Shown: positions 1 to 8,032, counted from the stretch's first letter. The stretch: DNA of 16,137 nucleotides from Pseudomonadota bacterium (GCA_021825225.1 JAKAIH010000007.1:1-16137), one strand, 5' to 3'. Numbers and translations are program-made. The notes: generated by a model not told the origin, from the letters alone.

Positions 1-373
1 GCCAAATTGCCCGGATCTGCTCCACCAGCGCATTCGGCTCTATCGGCTTGATGATCACCCCCAGCGCACCGCGGCGCAGCAGGTCCTGGCGTACCTGATC
101 CTGCGTGTTTGCGGTGAAAAATACCATCGGGGTCGTCGCCAGATTGGGCAATTTGCGCAAGGCGTCCATGGCGGCAAGCCCGTCCATGCCCGGCATCATC
201 ATATCCATTAACACCATGTCCGGCCCGTAGGCGGCGGCCGATTGCACGGCCTCGGCGCCGCTGGCGCAGACGTGCACGTCGTAGCCCCCGCCAACCTGCA
301 GGCTCAGACGGGTAATGAGCTGGATGTCCGGATCGTCCTCCACCAGCATGATTTTTTTCAGCGGGCGTGTCAT
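1..373 (-). CDS. Response regulator receiver (CheY-like) protein, cut by window start
   Basis: Reading the minus strand from the ATG at 373 gives 124 residues with no stop before the window edge. They form an essentially complete receiver domain: acidic pair E12/D13/D14 (VEDDPD), phospho-acceptor D57 in VLMDMMMPGMDG, the Thr switch T88 (VFFTAN) and K109 in IIKPIEP. The start codon overlaps the stop of the upstream kinase gene (ATGA, 370-373), so the two are probably co-transcribed and translationally coupled. The receiver is therefore the likely direct phosphorylation partner of that kinase. The domain is nearly finished at the window edge. It may be a single-domain regulator or carry an output domain outside the window; this cannot be decided here. 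Confidence 0.93.
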   Translation of the reverse strand, partial: MTRPLKKIMLVEDDPDIQLITRLSLQVGGGYDVHVCASGAEAVQSAAAYGPDMVLMDMMMPGMDGLAAMDALRKLPNLATTPMVFFTANTQDQVRQDLLRRGALGVIIKPIEPNALVEQIRAIW

Positions 374-2895
374 GTCCGCATCGCGCCGCGCTCGCGCGCG
401 TAAGGTTGCGTCGCCTGCGCATGGGGCGGCAGTTCGAAATAAAACGTCGTGCCCACGCCGGGCGTGCTGACGAAGCCGATTTTCCCGCCGAGCTTGTCGA
501 TGATCATCTTGCAGATGGCCAGGCCCAGGCCGGTGCCGCCCCTGCGCCGCGAGGTCGAACTGTCGGCCTGGGCAAACCGGTCGAAGACGCGCGGCTTGAA
601 TTCTTCCGGAATGCCTGGGCCGGGGTCGATGACGCTGACGCGCAAGCTGCGGTGCGTGCGTTCCAGGCGCACTTCGACTCGAGCGCCGCGCGGGGAGAAC
701 TTTGCCGCGTTGGACAGCAGGTTGGCCATCACCTGCATCAGCCGGTCAAAATTGGCTTCGACCCAGGCCGGTCCCTGGCGCTGCGTCAGCACCAGGCTGA
801 CGCCGTACTGGTCGGCGTAGCCCTGGTTGGCCTGAATCGCCGTGTCGAGCAAGCCACCAAGCTCCACCGGTTCGAGCTGGATCTGCAGCGTGTCGGAATC
901 GAGTTTTTCCACGTCGAGTATGTCGTTGATCAGGCGCACCAGGCGCTGTGAATTGTCCCTGGCCACGCGCACGAGCGTCTGGATGTCCTCGCGCAGCTGC
1001 GGCATCTTGACGAGCAGCCCGAGCGAACCGACGATGGAGGAAAGCGGCGTGCGCAACTCGTGGCTTACCACCGAGATGAATTCGTTTTTCATGCGCTCGA
1101 TTTCCTTGCGCGATGAAATGTCGGCGTTGGTTCCGGTCATGCGCAGGGCACGGCCGGAGGCGTCGCGGCTGACCACCTGGCCGTGGCTCAGGATCCATTT
1201 CCACGCACCGCCGCGCGTCCTGACGCGGTGTTCCGAATGGTATTCCGGGCTCGCGCCCTTCAGTGCGGCGAAGAGCAGGACGCGAACGCGCGCCAGGTCG
1301 TCCGGGTGGACGCTCGCGAGCAGCGAGGCGTAATCGATGTAGGTCTCGCGCGGCTTGTCGCCGAGCATCTCGGCCCAGCCCTCGCTCAGGTAAATCCTGC
1401 CGCTCGCGATATCGGCGTCCCAGATCGCCAGCCTTGACCCCTGCAGCGCCAGGTCCAGGCGTTCGTTGGCGCGGGTGATTTCCTCCTGCTGCCGTACGCG
1501 CGCGCTGACGTCGGCGTGAGTGCCGATCATGCGCAGCGGCCTGCCGTCGGCGTCGCGGCTTACCACCATCCCGCGGGCGAGTATCCATTTCCAGCTGCCG
1601 TCCTTGCACAGCATGCGGAATTCAGTGGAGTAGGCGGGGGTGTCGCCGTCCAGATATGCCTGCAGGTCCGCCATCGCCCGCGCTTTGTCCTCCGGGTGAA
1701 TCCTTCGTTCCCACTCGTCGCGCCGGTTCGCGAATTCGTCGTCGGCAAATCCCAGCATCTCCTTGTAGCGCTTCGAATACACGACCTCGTCGGTCTGGAT
1801 ATTGCGGTCCCATACACCGTCGCCGGCGCCTTCCAGCGCGAATTTCCAGCGCTCCTCGCTCGCCCGCAGCGCCTCCTCGGCGGCTTTGCGCTCGGTTATG
1901 TCGATGATCATCGCAAAAAAGCCGACAGCGCGGCCGGCATTGTCGAAATCGGGAATGAACGTTCCGGCAAGATAGTGCTCGCGTCCGTCGATACCCTGGC
2001 GCGCGCGTTCGTATTCGACGCGCTCGCCCTGCAGCGCGCGCTCTATCTCGGGCAGGATCGATGCGTAGTTGTTGGTGCCGAGGACCTCGGCAAGATGATG
2101 GCCGTCGATGCGCTCGGCAGGCAGGTCCAGCCACTGCTCGATCGCTTGGTTGTGATAGCGCATGCGGTGCGCGCTGTCCACATAGCCGATCATTGCCGGT
2201 ACGGAGCCGGTGACCAGGCGATACTGCTTTTCCTGCTCGCGCAAATGCGCTTCGGTCAGGCGCCGCTCTTCGCGCTGGCGATTGATCACGGCAGCGGCGA
2301 AAAGCGCCAGCCCGATGGTCAGCAGTCCGCTCCACAGGGTGAGTTGGCCGAGTTGCCGCGTGCGCGCGGCGATGCGGTCGCGTCGGCCGGCGTCCAAGGC
2401 ATGTTCGCGTTGCCGCATTGCTTCCACCAGCTGTTCGGACTCCCGTTCGCTGCGGCGGTAGACCTCGCTGGAGATGAAGGAAACGGCCGCAGCCACGCCC
2501 CGAGTCTGGCGCAGCTGGATCAGCTGCTGTTGCAGACCTGCCATGGCTGTCGCCGCGACGCCGAGGGCGGCCGCGCGGCGCCGGTGCTCGGCGTCGTCGG
2601 CGACCAGTTGGACGAGTTGTGCAATTTCGGCACGGCAGCTGGCATCCGTATCGTGCAGCCGCTGCAGATCCCGCTCGGAGCGGCTGATGATGTAGCTCAG
2701 AGTGGCTGATTCCAGCGCTTCCCTGGCACTGACCAGTTCCTCCAGCTTGGCCAGGATGCGCTGGCTCTTGGTTTCGGCGTTGGCCCGCTCCACCTGTTCG
2801 GTCACGCTGAGCTGATACGCGCCGCCCAGCGTGATCAGCATGGCGATCGTGGTGGCAAGAACCAGGTAGATGCCGATCCTGAACGAGAATGTCAT
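370..2895 (-). CDS. Membrane sensor histidine kinase with three PAS domains
   Basis: 841 residues, inner-membrane sensor kinase. TM1 lies at about residues 8-28 and TM2 at about 186-204. They enclose a mostly helical periplasmic segment of about 155 residues that resembles a CHASE3-type sensor. Cytoplasmic PAS/PAC modules follow at about 222-337, 345-467 and 475-597. The last two are sister copies, each with WKWIL, VVSRDA, GR.LRM.GT.AD. The HisKA dimerisation helix has phospho-His H612 in VVSHELRTPLSS. The HATPase domain has N-box MANLLSNAAKFSP (N725/N729), G1 DPGPGIP (758-763) and G2 RRGGTGLGLAI (about 784-794). There is no receiver or Hpt domain on the chain, so it is a classical, not hybrid, kinase; a receiver gene overlaps its 3' end. 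The signal cannot be predicted. The minus strand upstream has a TTGACG hexamer (2928-2933) but no well-spaced -10. Confidence 0.95.
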   Translation of the reverse strand: MTFSFRIGIYLVLATTIAMLITLGGAYQLSVTEQVERANAETKSQRILAKLEELVSAREALESATLSYIISRSERDLQRLHDTDASCRAEIAQLVQLVADDAEHRRRAAALGVAATAMAGLQQQLIQLRQTRGVAAAVSFISSEVYRRSERESEQLVEAMRQREHALDAGRRDRIAARTRQLGQLTLWSGLLTIGLALFAAAVINRQREERRLTEAHLREQEKQYRLVTGSVPAMIGYVDSAHRMRYHNQAIEQWLDLPAERIDGHHLAEVLGTNNYASILPEIERALQGERVEYERARQGIDGREHYLAGTFIPDFDNAGRAVGFFAMIIDITERKAAEEALRASEERWKFALEGAGDGVWDRNIQTDEVVYSKRYKEMLGFADDEFANRRDEWERRIHPEDKARAMADLQAYLDGDTPAYSTEFRMLCKDGSWKWILARGMVVSRDADGRPLRMIGTHADVSARVRQQEEITRANERLDLALQGSRLAIWDADIASGRIYLSEGWAEMLGDKPRETYIDYASLLASVHPDDLARVRVLLFAALKGASPEYHSEHRVRTRGGAWKWILSHGQVVSRDASGRALRMTGTNADISSRKEIERMKNEFISVVSHELRTPLSSIVGSLGLLVKMPQLREDIQTLVRVARDNSQRLVRLINDILDVEKLDSDTLQIQLEPVELGGLLDTAIQANQGYADQYGVSLVLTQRQGPAWVEANFDRLMQVMANLLSNAAKFSPRGARVEVRLERTHRSLRVSVIDPGPGIPEEFKPRVFDRFAQADSSTSRRRGGTGLGLAICKMIIDKLGGKIGFVSTPGVGTTFYFELPPHAQATQPYARERGAMRT

Positions 2896-2971
2896 GACCG
2901 GCGAAGCATCGTACTTTTCGCTGGCAGCGTCAAATAGCGAACCGGCAGGGCGGGGTGCCGCGGGTGTCTGC

Positions 2972-2977
2972 TAAAAT
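2972..2977 (+). promoter_or_regulatory. Possible -10 element upstream of the Hpt gene
   Basis: TAAAAT (5 of 6 to TATAAT) lies 15 bases before the Hpt start codon in the 97-bp divergent intergenic region. No recognisable -35 lies at the proper distance. If it is used, transcription would start almost at the ATG, giving a leaderless or very short-leader mRNA. Confidence 0.3.
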
Positions 2978-2992
2978 GGGTGCCGGAGGAGT

Positions 2993-3322
2993 ATGTCCGA
3001 CAAGCTCATTATCGCCGTGGATGCGCAGATCGCCGCGCTGGTGCCGCGTTTTCTCGCCAATCGGGCTGCCGATGTCGACAAAATCCGCGCCGCGCTGGCG
3101 CGCGCCGATTTCGCGGCCATACGCGCTGTGGCGCACGCGATGAAAGGGTCTGGCGGCGGCTACGGATTTGCCGAGATATCGCGGCTGGGTGCGGCGATGG
3201 AGGAGGGGGCGCGCGAAGGCGACGCTGCGGCAATAGGCGCGCTCGCGGCGAGCCTGGAAGCGTATCTGGCGCGCATCGAAATCAAGCCTGGCGATGAACG
3301 GGAAGCTCCGGGCAATGGCTAA
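2993..3322 (+). CDS. Stand-alone Hpt (histidine phosphotransfer) protein
   Basis: 109 residues. The Hpt signature AHAMKGSGGGYGF places the phospho-accepting histidine at H48, followed by the usual K-G-S turn. The rest is predicted helical (a four-helix bundle in this family), with no kinase or receiver part. In this family the protein shuttles phosphate between two receiver domains. The gene diverges from the PAS kinase and is followed 54 bp later by an OmpR-type regulator, which suggests it relays to that regulator. GGAGGA (2985-2990) lies only 2 bases from the ATG, closer than usual, so the start is likely but not certain. The acidic/Gly tail (GDEREAPGNG) lies outside the domain. Confidence 0.9.
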   Translation: MSDKLIIAVDAQIAALVPRFLANRAADVDKIRAALARADFAAIRAVAHAMKGSGGGYGFAEISRLGAAMEEGAREGDAAAIGALAASLEAYLARIEIKPGDEREAPGNG

Positions 3323-3328
3323 TATCAG

Positions 3329-3344
3329 GGCGCGTTTGCGCGCC
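3329..3344 (+). other. Short GC hairpin between the Hpt and regulator genes
   Basis: GGCGCG-TTTG-CGCGCC forms a perfect 6-bp stem with a 4-base loop, starting 7 bases after the Hpt stop codon. No T-run follows, so it is not a standard intrinsic terminator. It could act as a 3'-end stabiliser or partial attenuator between the two genes. Confidence 0.4.
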
Positions 3345-3376
3345 GACCATCAACCATCGGCTGCGAACTGATCATC

Positions 3377-4078
3377 ATGCGTATCGCATTGCTGGAGGAC
3401 GAACAGGATCAGGCGGATCTGGTGTGCGCCTGGCTCAAGGCCGCCGGACACAGCTGCCATGTCTATACGCTGGGCAAGGATCTGGTGCGCGAGGCGCAGC
3501 GCGAAACCTTCGATCTGTTCCTGCTCGACTGGGAAGTGCCGGGAATGTCAGGCGCAGAAGTGCTGATCTGGATCCGGGCCAACATCGCCGAGCCGGTGCC
3601 GGTACTGTTTGTCACGGCGCGGCAGCGCGAGGAGGACATCGTGCACGCGCTGTCGAGCGGCGCCGACGACTACATGGTCAAGCCTCTGGGCAAGCTCGAA
3701 CTCCTGGCGCGCATCGACGCACTGGCGCGGCGCACGCGCCCGAGCGCGAGTCAGGGCGAGGATGTGCTCGACTACGGGCGATTGAGCGTGGATTGCCGCA
3801 ACCGCCAGGTCAGGCTGGATGGCGAGGGCGTGGCGATGACGCAGAAGGATTACGAACTGGCAGTGTTCCTGTTGCGCAACATCGGCCGCCTGCTGTCGCG
3901 CGGCTATATCCTCGAGGCGGTGTGGGGGCAGTCGGCCGACATCAATACGCGCACCGTCGACACGCATGTCAGCCGCATCCGCGGCAAGCTCCAGCTTACC
4001 CCCGAAAACGGCTGGCGCCTGTCGGCGGTCTACCAGCACGGCTATCGCCTCGAGCGCGTCGCGCCCGCCGCGCGCTAG
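3377..4078 (+). CDS. OmpR/PhoB-family response regulator transcription factor
   Basis: 233 residues. Receiver domain at 1-115: acidic patch E7/D8/E9, phospho-acceptor D51 (FLLDWEVPGMSG), T80 and K102 (DYMVKPL). Winged-helix DNA-binding domain at about 130-228, with the family's typical segment around VWGQSADINTRTVDTHVSRIRGKL (recognition helix region) and a C-terminal wing (VYQHGYRLE). It binds DNA as a dimer once phosphorylated. There is no dedicated kinase beside it on the same strand. The preceding Hpt gene suggests it is the terminal acceptor of a phosphorelay. No clear Shine-Dalgarno precedes the ATG, which may mean translation depends on the upstream gene. Target genes are unknown. Confidence 0.93.
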   Translation: MRIALLEDEQDQADLVCAWLKAAGHSCHVYTLGKDLVREAQRETFDLFLLDWEVPGMSGAEVLIWIRANIAEPVPVLFVTARQREEDIVHALSSGADDYMVKPLGKLELLARIDALARRTRPSASQGEDVLDYGRLSVDCRNRQVRLDGEGVAMTQKDYELAVFLLRNIGRLLSRGYILEAVWGQSADINTRTVDTHVSRIRGKLQLTPENGWRLSAVYQHGYRLERVAPAAR

Positions 4079-4120
4079 CGCCTGCCGACGACGCGCCGCG
4101 CGGGCCAGCCAGGACGCATC

Positions 4121-4336
4121 TTGAGCAAACTCCTGTTGCTGATTCTCGCCGTCGCCGTCCTATGGCGGCTGGCCAAGGGTTCGCGCAGAAAGGAAAGAGC
4201 CGACAGCGCGCCCAAGCCCGTCCCCGAGCGCATGGTCAGCTGCGCGCATTGCGGACTGTATCTCCCGCAAAGCGAGGCTATCGGCGAGGAAGGCAGGTAC
4301 TTTTGCTGCGCCGAGCACCGCCGCCTCGCGGCTTAG
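4121..4336 (+). CDS. PP0621-family small membrane-anchored Cys protein
   Basis: 71 residues starting with TTG at 4121; AGGA lies 6 bases upstream and the first codons encode the hydrophobic helix, which supports this start. Residues 3-17 form one membrane helix, followed by a basic stretch (KGSRRKER). The C-terminal half is a probable metal-binding motif: C41-x2-C44 (CAHCG), then C62-C63-x2-H66 (FCCAEH), resembling a small zinc ribbon or treble-clef. It matches my memory of the family called PP0621, whose function is unknown. It sits 12 bp before pilS and is probably in the same transcript. A role alongside PilS is inference from position only. Confidence 0.8.
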   Translation: MSKLLLLILAVAVLWRLAKGSRRKERADSAPKPVPERMVSCAHCGLYLPQSEAIGEEGRYFCCAEHRRLAA

Positions 4337-4348
4337 CAGGCACCGATA

Positions 4349-5938
4349 ATGGCCACCTGGCAATTTTCCGCCGACACGCAGCCGGATTCGTTCTGGGTTT
4401 CGCTGCGCTTCTTCAATATTTACCGGCTGCTGCTCGCTGCGGTGTTCCTCGCCGCGGTCATGATTTTCGGCGACAGCCTCAATTTCGGCAGCCACAACCT
4501 CGAGCAGTTCGAGTATGTCAGCGGCGCCTATCTCGCGCTGGCGATCGTGTTCCAGGTGCTGCTGGAGAAGATCCGCAGCTATTTCAATTTCCAGCTGAGC
4601 ATGCACGTGATCGCCGACATTGTCGCGACCGTGCTGCTGATGAACGCGAGCGACGGCTTCAAGAGCGGTCTTGGCGTGATGCTGCTGATTTCGCTTGCGG
4701 CGGCGGCGCTGGTGAGCCGCGGCGCGCTGATGCTGTTTTACGCCGCGCTCGCGTCCATCGCGATCCTGCTGGAGCAGACGTACTGGATCCTCGCCTTCGA
4801 TCACAGCACCGCCAATTACGTGCAGCCGGGGCTGCTGTCGATCGGCTATTTCGCCACGGCGCTGATCACCAACCAGCTGGCGCGGCGCGTCATCCGCCAG
4901 GAAAGGGTGATGCGCCAGCGTTCGGTCGACCTGAGCAACCAGCTGCGTATCAGTCAGTTGGTGATTCAGGACATGCAGGACGCGGTGCTGGTGGTCGACG
5001 GCAACGGCCTCGTGCGCCAGCACAATCCGCAGGTGTCGCTGCTGCTGGGTTGGCCGGCACCTGAGCTCGATCAGGTCGAGAATTATTCGCCCGAGATCGC
5101 GCACGCGCTGGAGCGCTGGCGCAACGCCGGGGGCAGTGCAGTGGAAACCGTGTTGCTGCCCGGAAGCGGCAAGCTGGTGCGTGCGCGTTTTGTCGAGGCC
5201 GGCGCCGACGGCGGCAGCATTTCCCTGGTGTTCCTCGAGGACCTGTCGCGGCTGCAGGAGCAGGCGCAGCAGCTCAAGCTCGCCGCGCTCGGAAGACTCA
5301 CCGCCAATATTGCGCACGAAATCCGCAACCCGCTCTCGGCGATCAGCCATGCAAGCGAACTGTTGTTGGAGGAGCAGCGCGCTCCCGCGCAGGAGCGTTT
5401 GCTGCACATCATTCAGGACAACTCCAAACGGCTCGATCGCATGGTGCGCGACGTGCTCGAGCTGACGCGGCGCGACCGCGTGCATCCGGAGACCATCCGC
5501 CTGGGCGCCTTTCTGCATTCGTTCATCGACGAATTCGCGCAGAACGAAAAGGTCCCGCCATCGAGCTTCGCGCTCGAGGTGCGCGAGGCGAGCGAGATCG
5601 TGTTTGACCGGGTGCATCTGCAGCAGGTGCTGTGGAATCTGCTGCGTAACGCCTGGCGCCATTCGCGCCAGCGCGAGGCGAGCGTGCGCGTGGTGGTTAG
5701 GCGCCGGGCGAATCGGGTAGAATTGGACGTGATCGACGACGGCGAGGGCGTGCCCACGCACCTGCGGCAGCAATTGTTCGAACCCTTTTTCACTACCTAC
5801 AGCGGCGGCACCGGGCTCGGCCTGTATATCGCGCGCGAGATGTGCGCCGCGAATGCGGCCATCCTCGAGTACGCCGGGCCGTCGGCCGAGGCCGGCGGGG
5901 CGGACTTCCGCATCCTGTGCGGGGGCAAGCCGGCATGA
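4349..5938 (+). CDS. pilS: PilS sensor histidine kinase (type IV pilus regulation)
   Basis: 529 residues. The N-terminal third has about six hydrophobic helices (roughly 23-40, 57-72, 84-100, 107-122, 127-142, 160-176), the PilS hallmark. A PAS domain follows at about 205-300. The HisKA helix has H323 in ANIAHEIRNPLSAI; the HATPase has N-box WNLLRNAWRHS (N430/N434), G1 DVIDDGEGVP and G2 SGGTGLGLYIAREM. In the known system PilS phosphorylates PilR and senses inner-membrane pilin to control pilA transcription. Its stop codon overlaps the pilR start (ATGA at 5935-5938). No pilin gene is in the window, so the targets lie elsewhere. Confidence 0.93.
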   Translation: MATWQFSADTQPDSFWVSLRFFNIYRLLLAAVFLAAVMIFGDSLNFGSHNLEQFEYVSGAYLALAIVFQVLLEKIRSYFNFQLSMHVIADIVATVLLMNASDGFKSGLGVMLLISLAAAALVSRGALMLFYAALASIAILLEQTYWILAFDHSTANYVQPGLLSIGYFATALITNQLARRVIRQERVMRQRSVDLSNQLRISQLVIQDMQDAVLVVDGNGLVRQHNPQVSLLLGWPAPELDQVENYSPEIAHALERWRNAGGSAVETVLLPGSGKLVRARFVEAGADGGSISLVFLEDLSRLQEQAQQLKLAALGRLTANIAHEIRNPLSAISHASELLLEEQRAPAQERLLHIIQDNSKRLDRMVRDVLELTRRDRVHPETIRLGAFLHSFIDEFAQNEKVPPSSFALEVREASEIVFDRVHLQQVLWNLLRNAWRHSRQREASVRVVVRRRANRVELDVIDDGEGVPTHLRQQLFEPFFTTYSGGTGLGLYIAREMCAANAAILEYAGPSAEAGGADFRILCGGKPA

Positions 5939-7299
5939 AGCGCACCGAACGCAGGAGCGAGCAGGCGGCTGCTGCGGTGCTGGTGGTCGACGACGAGGCC
6001 GATATCCGCGAATTGCTGGAACTGACGCTGTTGCGCATGGGCCTGGAGGTGGAGTCGGCGGCGAACGTCGCCGAGGCGAAGGCGCTGCTCAAGGCGAAGC
6101 ACTTCGATCTGTGTCTGACCGACATGCGCCTGCCCGACGGCGAGGGCCTCGATCTGGTGCGCCACATCGGCGAGCATTGCCGTGATCTCCCGGTGGCGGT
6201 CATCACCGCTTACGGCAGCGCCGAGAATGCGGTGGCGGCGCTCAAGGCGGGCGCGTTCGACTACCTGTCCAAGCCGATGTCGCTGGAGGATTTGCGCACG
6301 CTGGTCAAGTCGGCGCTCAAGCTGCCGCAGCAGGTGTCACCGGCCAGGCCGGCGCGTCAGCAGCTGCTGGGCGAGTCGCGTGCGATGCAGGAGGCGCGCG
6401 AAATGATCTACAAGCTCGCGCGCAGCCAGGCGCCGGTCTATATCAGCGGCGAGTCGGGCAGCGGCAAGGAATTGGCAGCGCGCCTGATTCACGAGCAGGG
6501 GGCACGCCATGACCAGCCGTTCGTTCCGGTGAACTGCGGCGCCATTCCGGAAAACCTGATGGAAAGCGAATTTTTCGGCTACAAGAAGGGCGCATTCACC
6601 GGCGCCGAGGCCGACCGCGACGGTTTCTTCCAGGTGGCGCACGGCGGCACGCTGTTCCTGGACGAGGTCGCCGACCTGCCCCTCGCCATGCAAGTGAAGC
6701 TGCTGCGCACCATCCAGGAGAAGCGCGTGCGCAAGGTGGGTGCCACCGCAGAGGATGCGGTGGACGTGCGCATGATCTGCGCCACCCACCAGAATCTCAC
6801 CGCGCTGGTGGAAACCGGAAAGTTCAGGCAGGACCTGTATTTCCGCCTCAACGTGATCGAGTTGAAAATGCCGTCCTTGAGGGAGTGCCGCGAAGATATC
6901 ACGACGCTGGCGCAGGCCATGTTGGAGCGCCTGAGCGGAGCGGACGGCCGCGCGCCGCGCCTGTCCAAGGCGGCGCAGGCAGCGCTGGCCGACTATGATT
7001 TTCCCGGCAACGTGCGCGAACTGGAGAATATTCTGGAGCGCGCCGTGGCGCTGCGCGGCAGCGAGGAGATCCAGGCGGGCGATTTGCGGCTGACGCCCGC
7101 GCGTCACACCGGCGAGACCCCGCCCGGCGGCAAATGGCCGTTGCAGGATTATCTCGACCGGGTCGAGCGCGAGGCGATACTCGAAGCGCTGGGCGTGACG
7201 CGCTTCAACCGCACCGCGGCAGCCAGGCTTCTCGGCATCACCTTTCGCGCCCTGCGCTATCGCATGGAGCGGCTGGGGATCAACGAACCGCGCACATGA
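5935..7299 (+). CDS. pilR: PilR sigma54-dependent response regulator (NtrC family)
   Basis: 454 residues from the ATG that overlaps the pilS stop; a longer reading from 5842 would run back into pilS and is rejected. Receiver at 10-130 with D63 (CLTDMRLPDGEG), T91 and K113 (YLSKPM). AAA+ sigma54-interaction domain at about 142-370: Walker A GESGSGKE (172-179), the GAFTGA loop (219-224) that contacts sigma54, Walker B GGTLFLDEV (237-245), and FPGNVRELEN (356-365). Fis-type helix-turn-helix at about 413-447 (NRTAAARLLGITFRALRYRM). It activates sigma54 promoters, classically pilA, once phosphorylated by PilS. The stop overlaps the ampD start (ATGA at 7296-7299). Confidence 0.94.
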   Translation: MKRTERRSEQAAAAVLVVDDEADIRELLELTLLRMGLEVESAANVAEAKALLKAKHFDLCLTDMRLPDGEGLDLVRHIGEHCRDLPVAVITAYGSAENAVAALKAGAFDYLSKPMSLEDLRTLVKSALKLPQQVSPARPARQQLLGESRAMQEAREMIYKLARSQAPVYISGESGSGKELAARLIHEQGARHDQPFVPVNCGAIPENLMESEFFGYKKGAFTGAEADRDGFFQVAHGGTLFLDEVADLPLAMQVKLLRTIQEKRVRKVGATAEDAVDVRMICATHQNLTALVETGKFRQDLYFRLNVIELKMPSLRECREDITTLAQAMLERLSGADGRAPRLSKAAQAALADYDFPGNVRELENILERAVALRGSEEIQAGDLRLTPARHTGETPPGGKWPLQDYLDRVEREAILEALGVTRFNRTAAARLLGITFRALRYRMERLGINEPRT

Positions 7300-7835
7300 T
7301 CGCCGATGCCGACGGGCGCGTGGATGCGGCGCGCTACGTAGCCTCCTGCAACTGCGACGAGCGGCCGCCGGGCGAGGCGATCACACTGCTGGTGATCCAC
7401 AACATCAGCCTGCCGCCGGGGGAGTTCGGCGGCGACGCTATCGTGCGCCTGTTCACCAACGAACTCGACTGCCGCTCCCACCCCTACTATCGGACACTTG
7501 CCGGTTTGCGCGTGTCGGCGCATTTCCTTATCCGGCGCACCGGTGAATTGCTGCAATTCGTGCCCTGCACGAAACGCGCCTGGCACGCCGGGGTTTCCAG
7601 CTGGCGCGGGCGCAGCGGCTGCAACGACTTCTCCGTCGGCGTCGAACTGGAGGGCACGGACGACGCGCCCTACACCGAGCCGCAATACCGCGTGCTGGCA
7701 GAACTCACGCGCGCGCTGCAGTCGGCGTATCCGATCTCCGCCGTCGCCGGCCACTGCGACGTTGCGCCGGGGCGCAAGACCGACCCGGGTCCCAGTTTCG
7801 ATTGGCCGCGTTTTCGCAATACCATCTCCCGATAG
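7296..7835 (+). CDS. ampD: AmpD 1,6-anhydro-N-acetylmuramyl-L-alanine amidase
   Basis: 179 residues from the ATG overlapping the pilR stop; the open frame extends back to 7134 but only inside pilR. It belongs to the zinc amidase_2 family. Zinc ligands H35 (LVIHNISLP), H153 (VAGHCDVAPGRKTDPGP) and D163 match the spacing of H34/H154/D164 in Citrobacter AmpD. Catalytic candidates E118 (GVELEG) and K161 are present. AmpD is cytoplasmic and removes the peptide from anhydro-muropeptides during peptidoglycan recycling; loss induces AmpC in bacteria with AmpR. There is no signal peptide, consistent with AmpD and not with periplasmic AmiD. No ampR or ampC is in the window. It is the last gene of the pilS-pilR run. 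Confidence 0.95.
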   Translation: MIADADGRVDAARYVASCNCDERPPGEAITLLVIHNISLPPGEFGGDAIVRLFTNELDCRSHPYYRTLAGLRVSAHFLIRRTGELLQFVPCTKRAWHAGVSSWRGRSGCNDFSVGVELEGTDDAPYTEPQYRVLAELTRALQSAYPISAVAGHCDVAPGRKTDPGPSFDWPRFRNTISR

Positions 7836-7997
7836 CCGCTCACAGGGCGAGGACGCATCGCTCGTGCTTTCGTCCGAGTGCAGCAATCGATTCGAATCGC
7901 CATCGAATTGATTTCGACGTGCGCGGTCGCGCCGTGTCGTGTTTCATCCGCACTTTTTCGACTAATGCGCATGCGGATGCAAAAATTCAAAAAGTTC

Positions 7998-8026
7998 TTG
8001 CAAAATCAAAAGCGCATCACTAAAAT
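7998..8026 (+). promoter_or_regulatory. Probable nrdA promoter P1
   Basis: TTGCAA (7998-8003), a 17-base spacer and TAAAAT (8021-8026) fit a sigma70 promoter, with matches of 4/6 and 5/6. The -10 lies inside the upstream NrdR-like box. The predicted start near 8033 would give a leader of about 110 bases before nrdA. Confidence 0.55.
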
Positions 8027-8032
8027 TAGTTG
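8017..8032 (+). promoter_or_regulatory. NrdR box 1 (weaker)
   Basis: The 16-mer tcaCTAAAATTAGttg matches the known NrdR-box consensus acaCwAtATaTwGtgt at 10 of 16 positions, including the outer C and G of the core and symmetric CTAA/TTAG arms. Its core begins exactly 31 bases before the core of box 2. Three helical turns is the known spacing for NrdR pairs. It covers the P1 -10. Confidence 0.65.

Noticed and set aside
1516..2709. 397-codon open frame opposite the PAS kinase
   Set aside because: The kinase on the minus strand has full PAS, HisKA and HATPase motifs. The opposite frame shows no domain and no ribosome binding site.
4160..5773. 537-codon open frame opposite pilS
   Set aside because: It covers both pilS and the PP0621-type gene on the other strand and has only biased, low-complexity composition.
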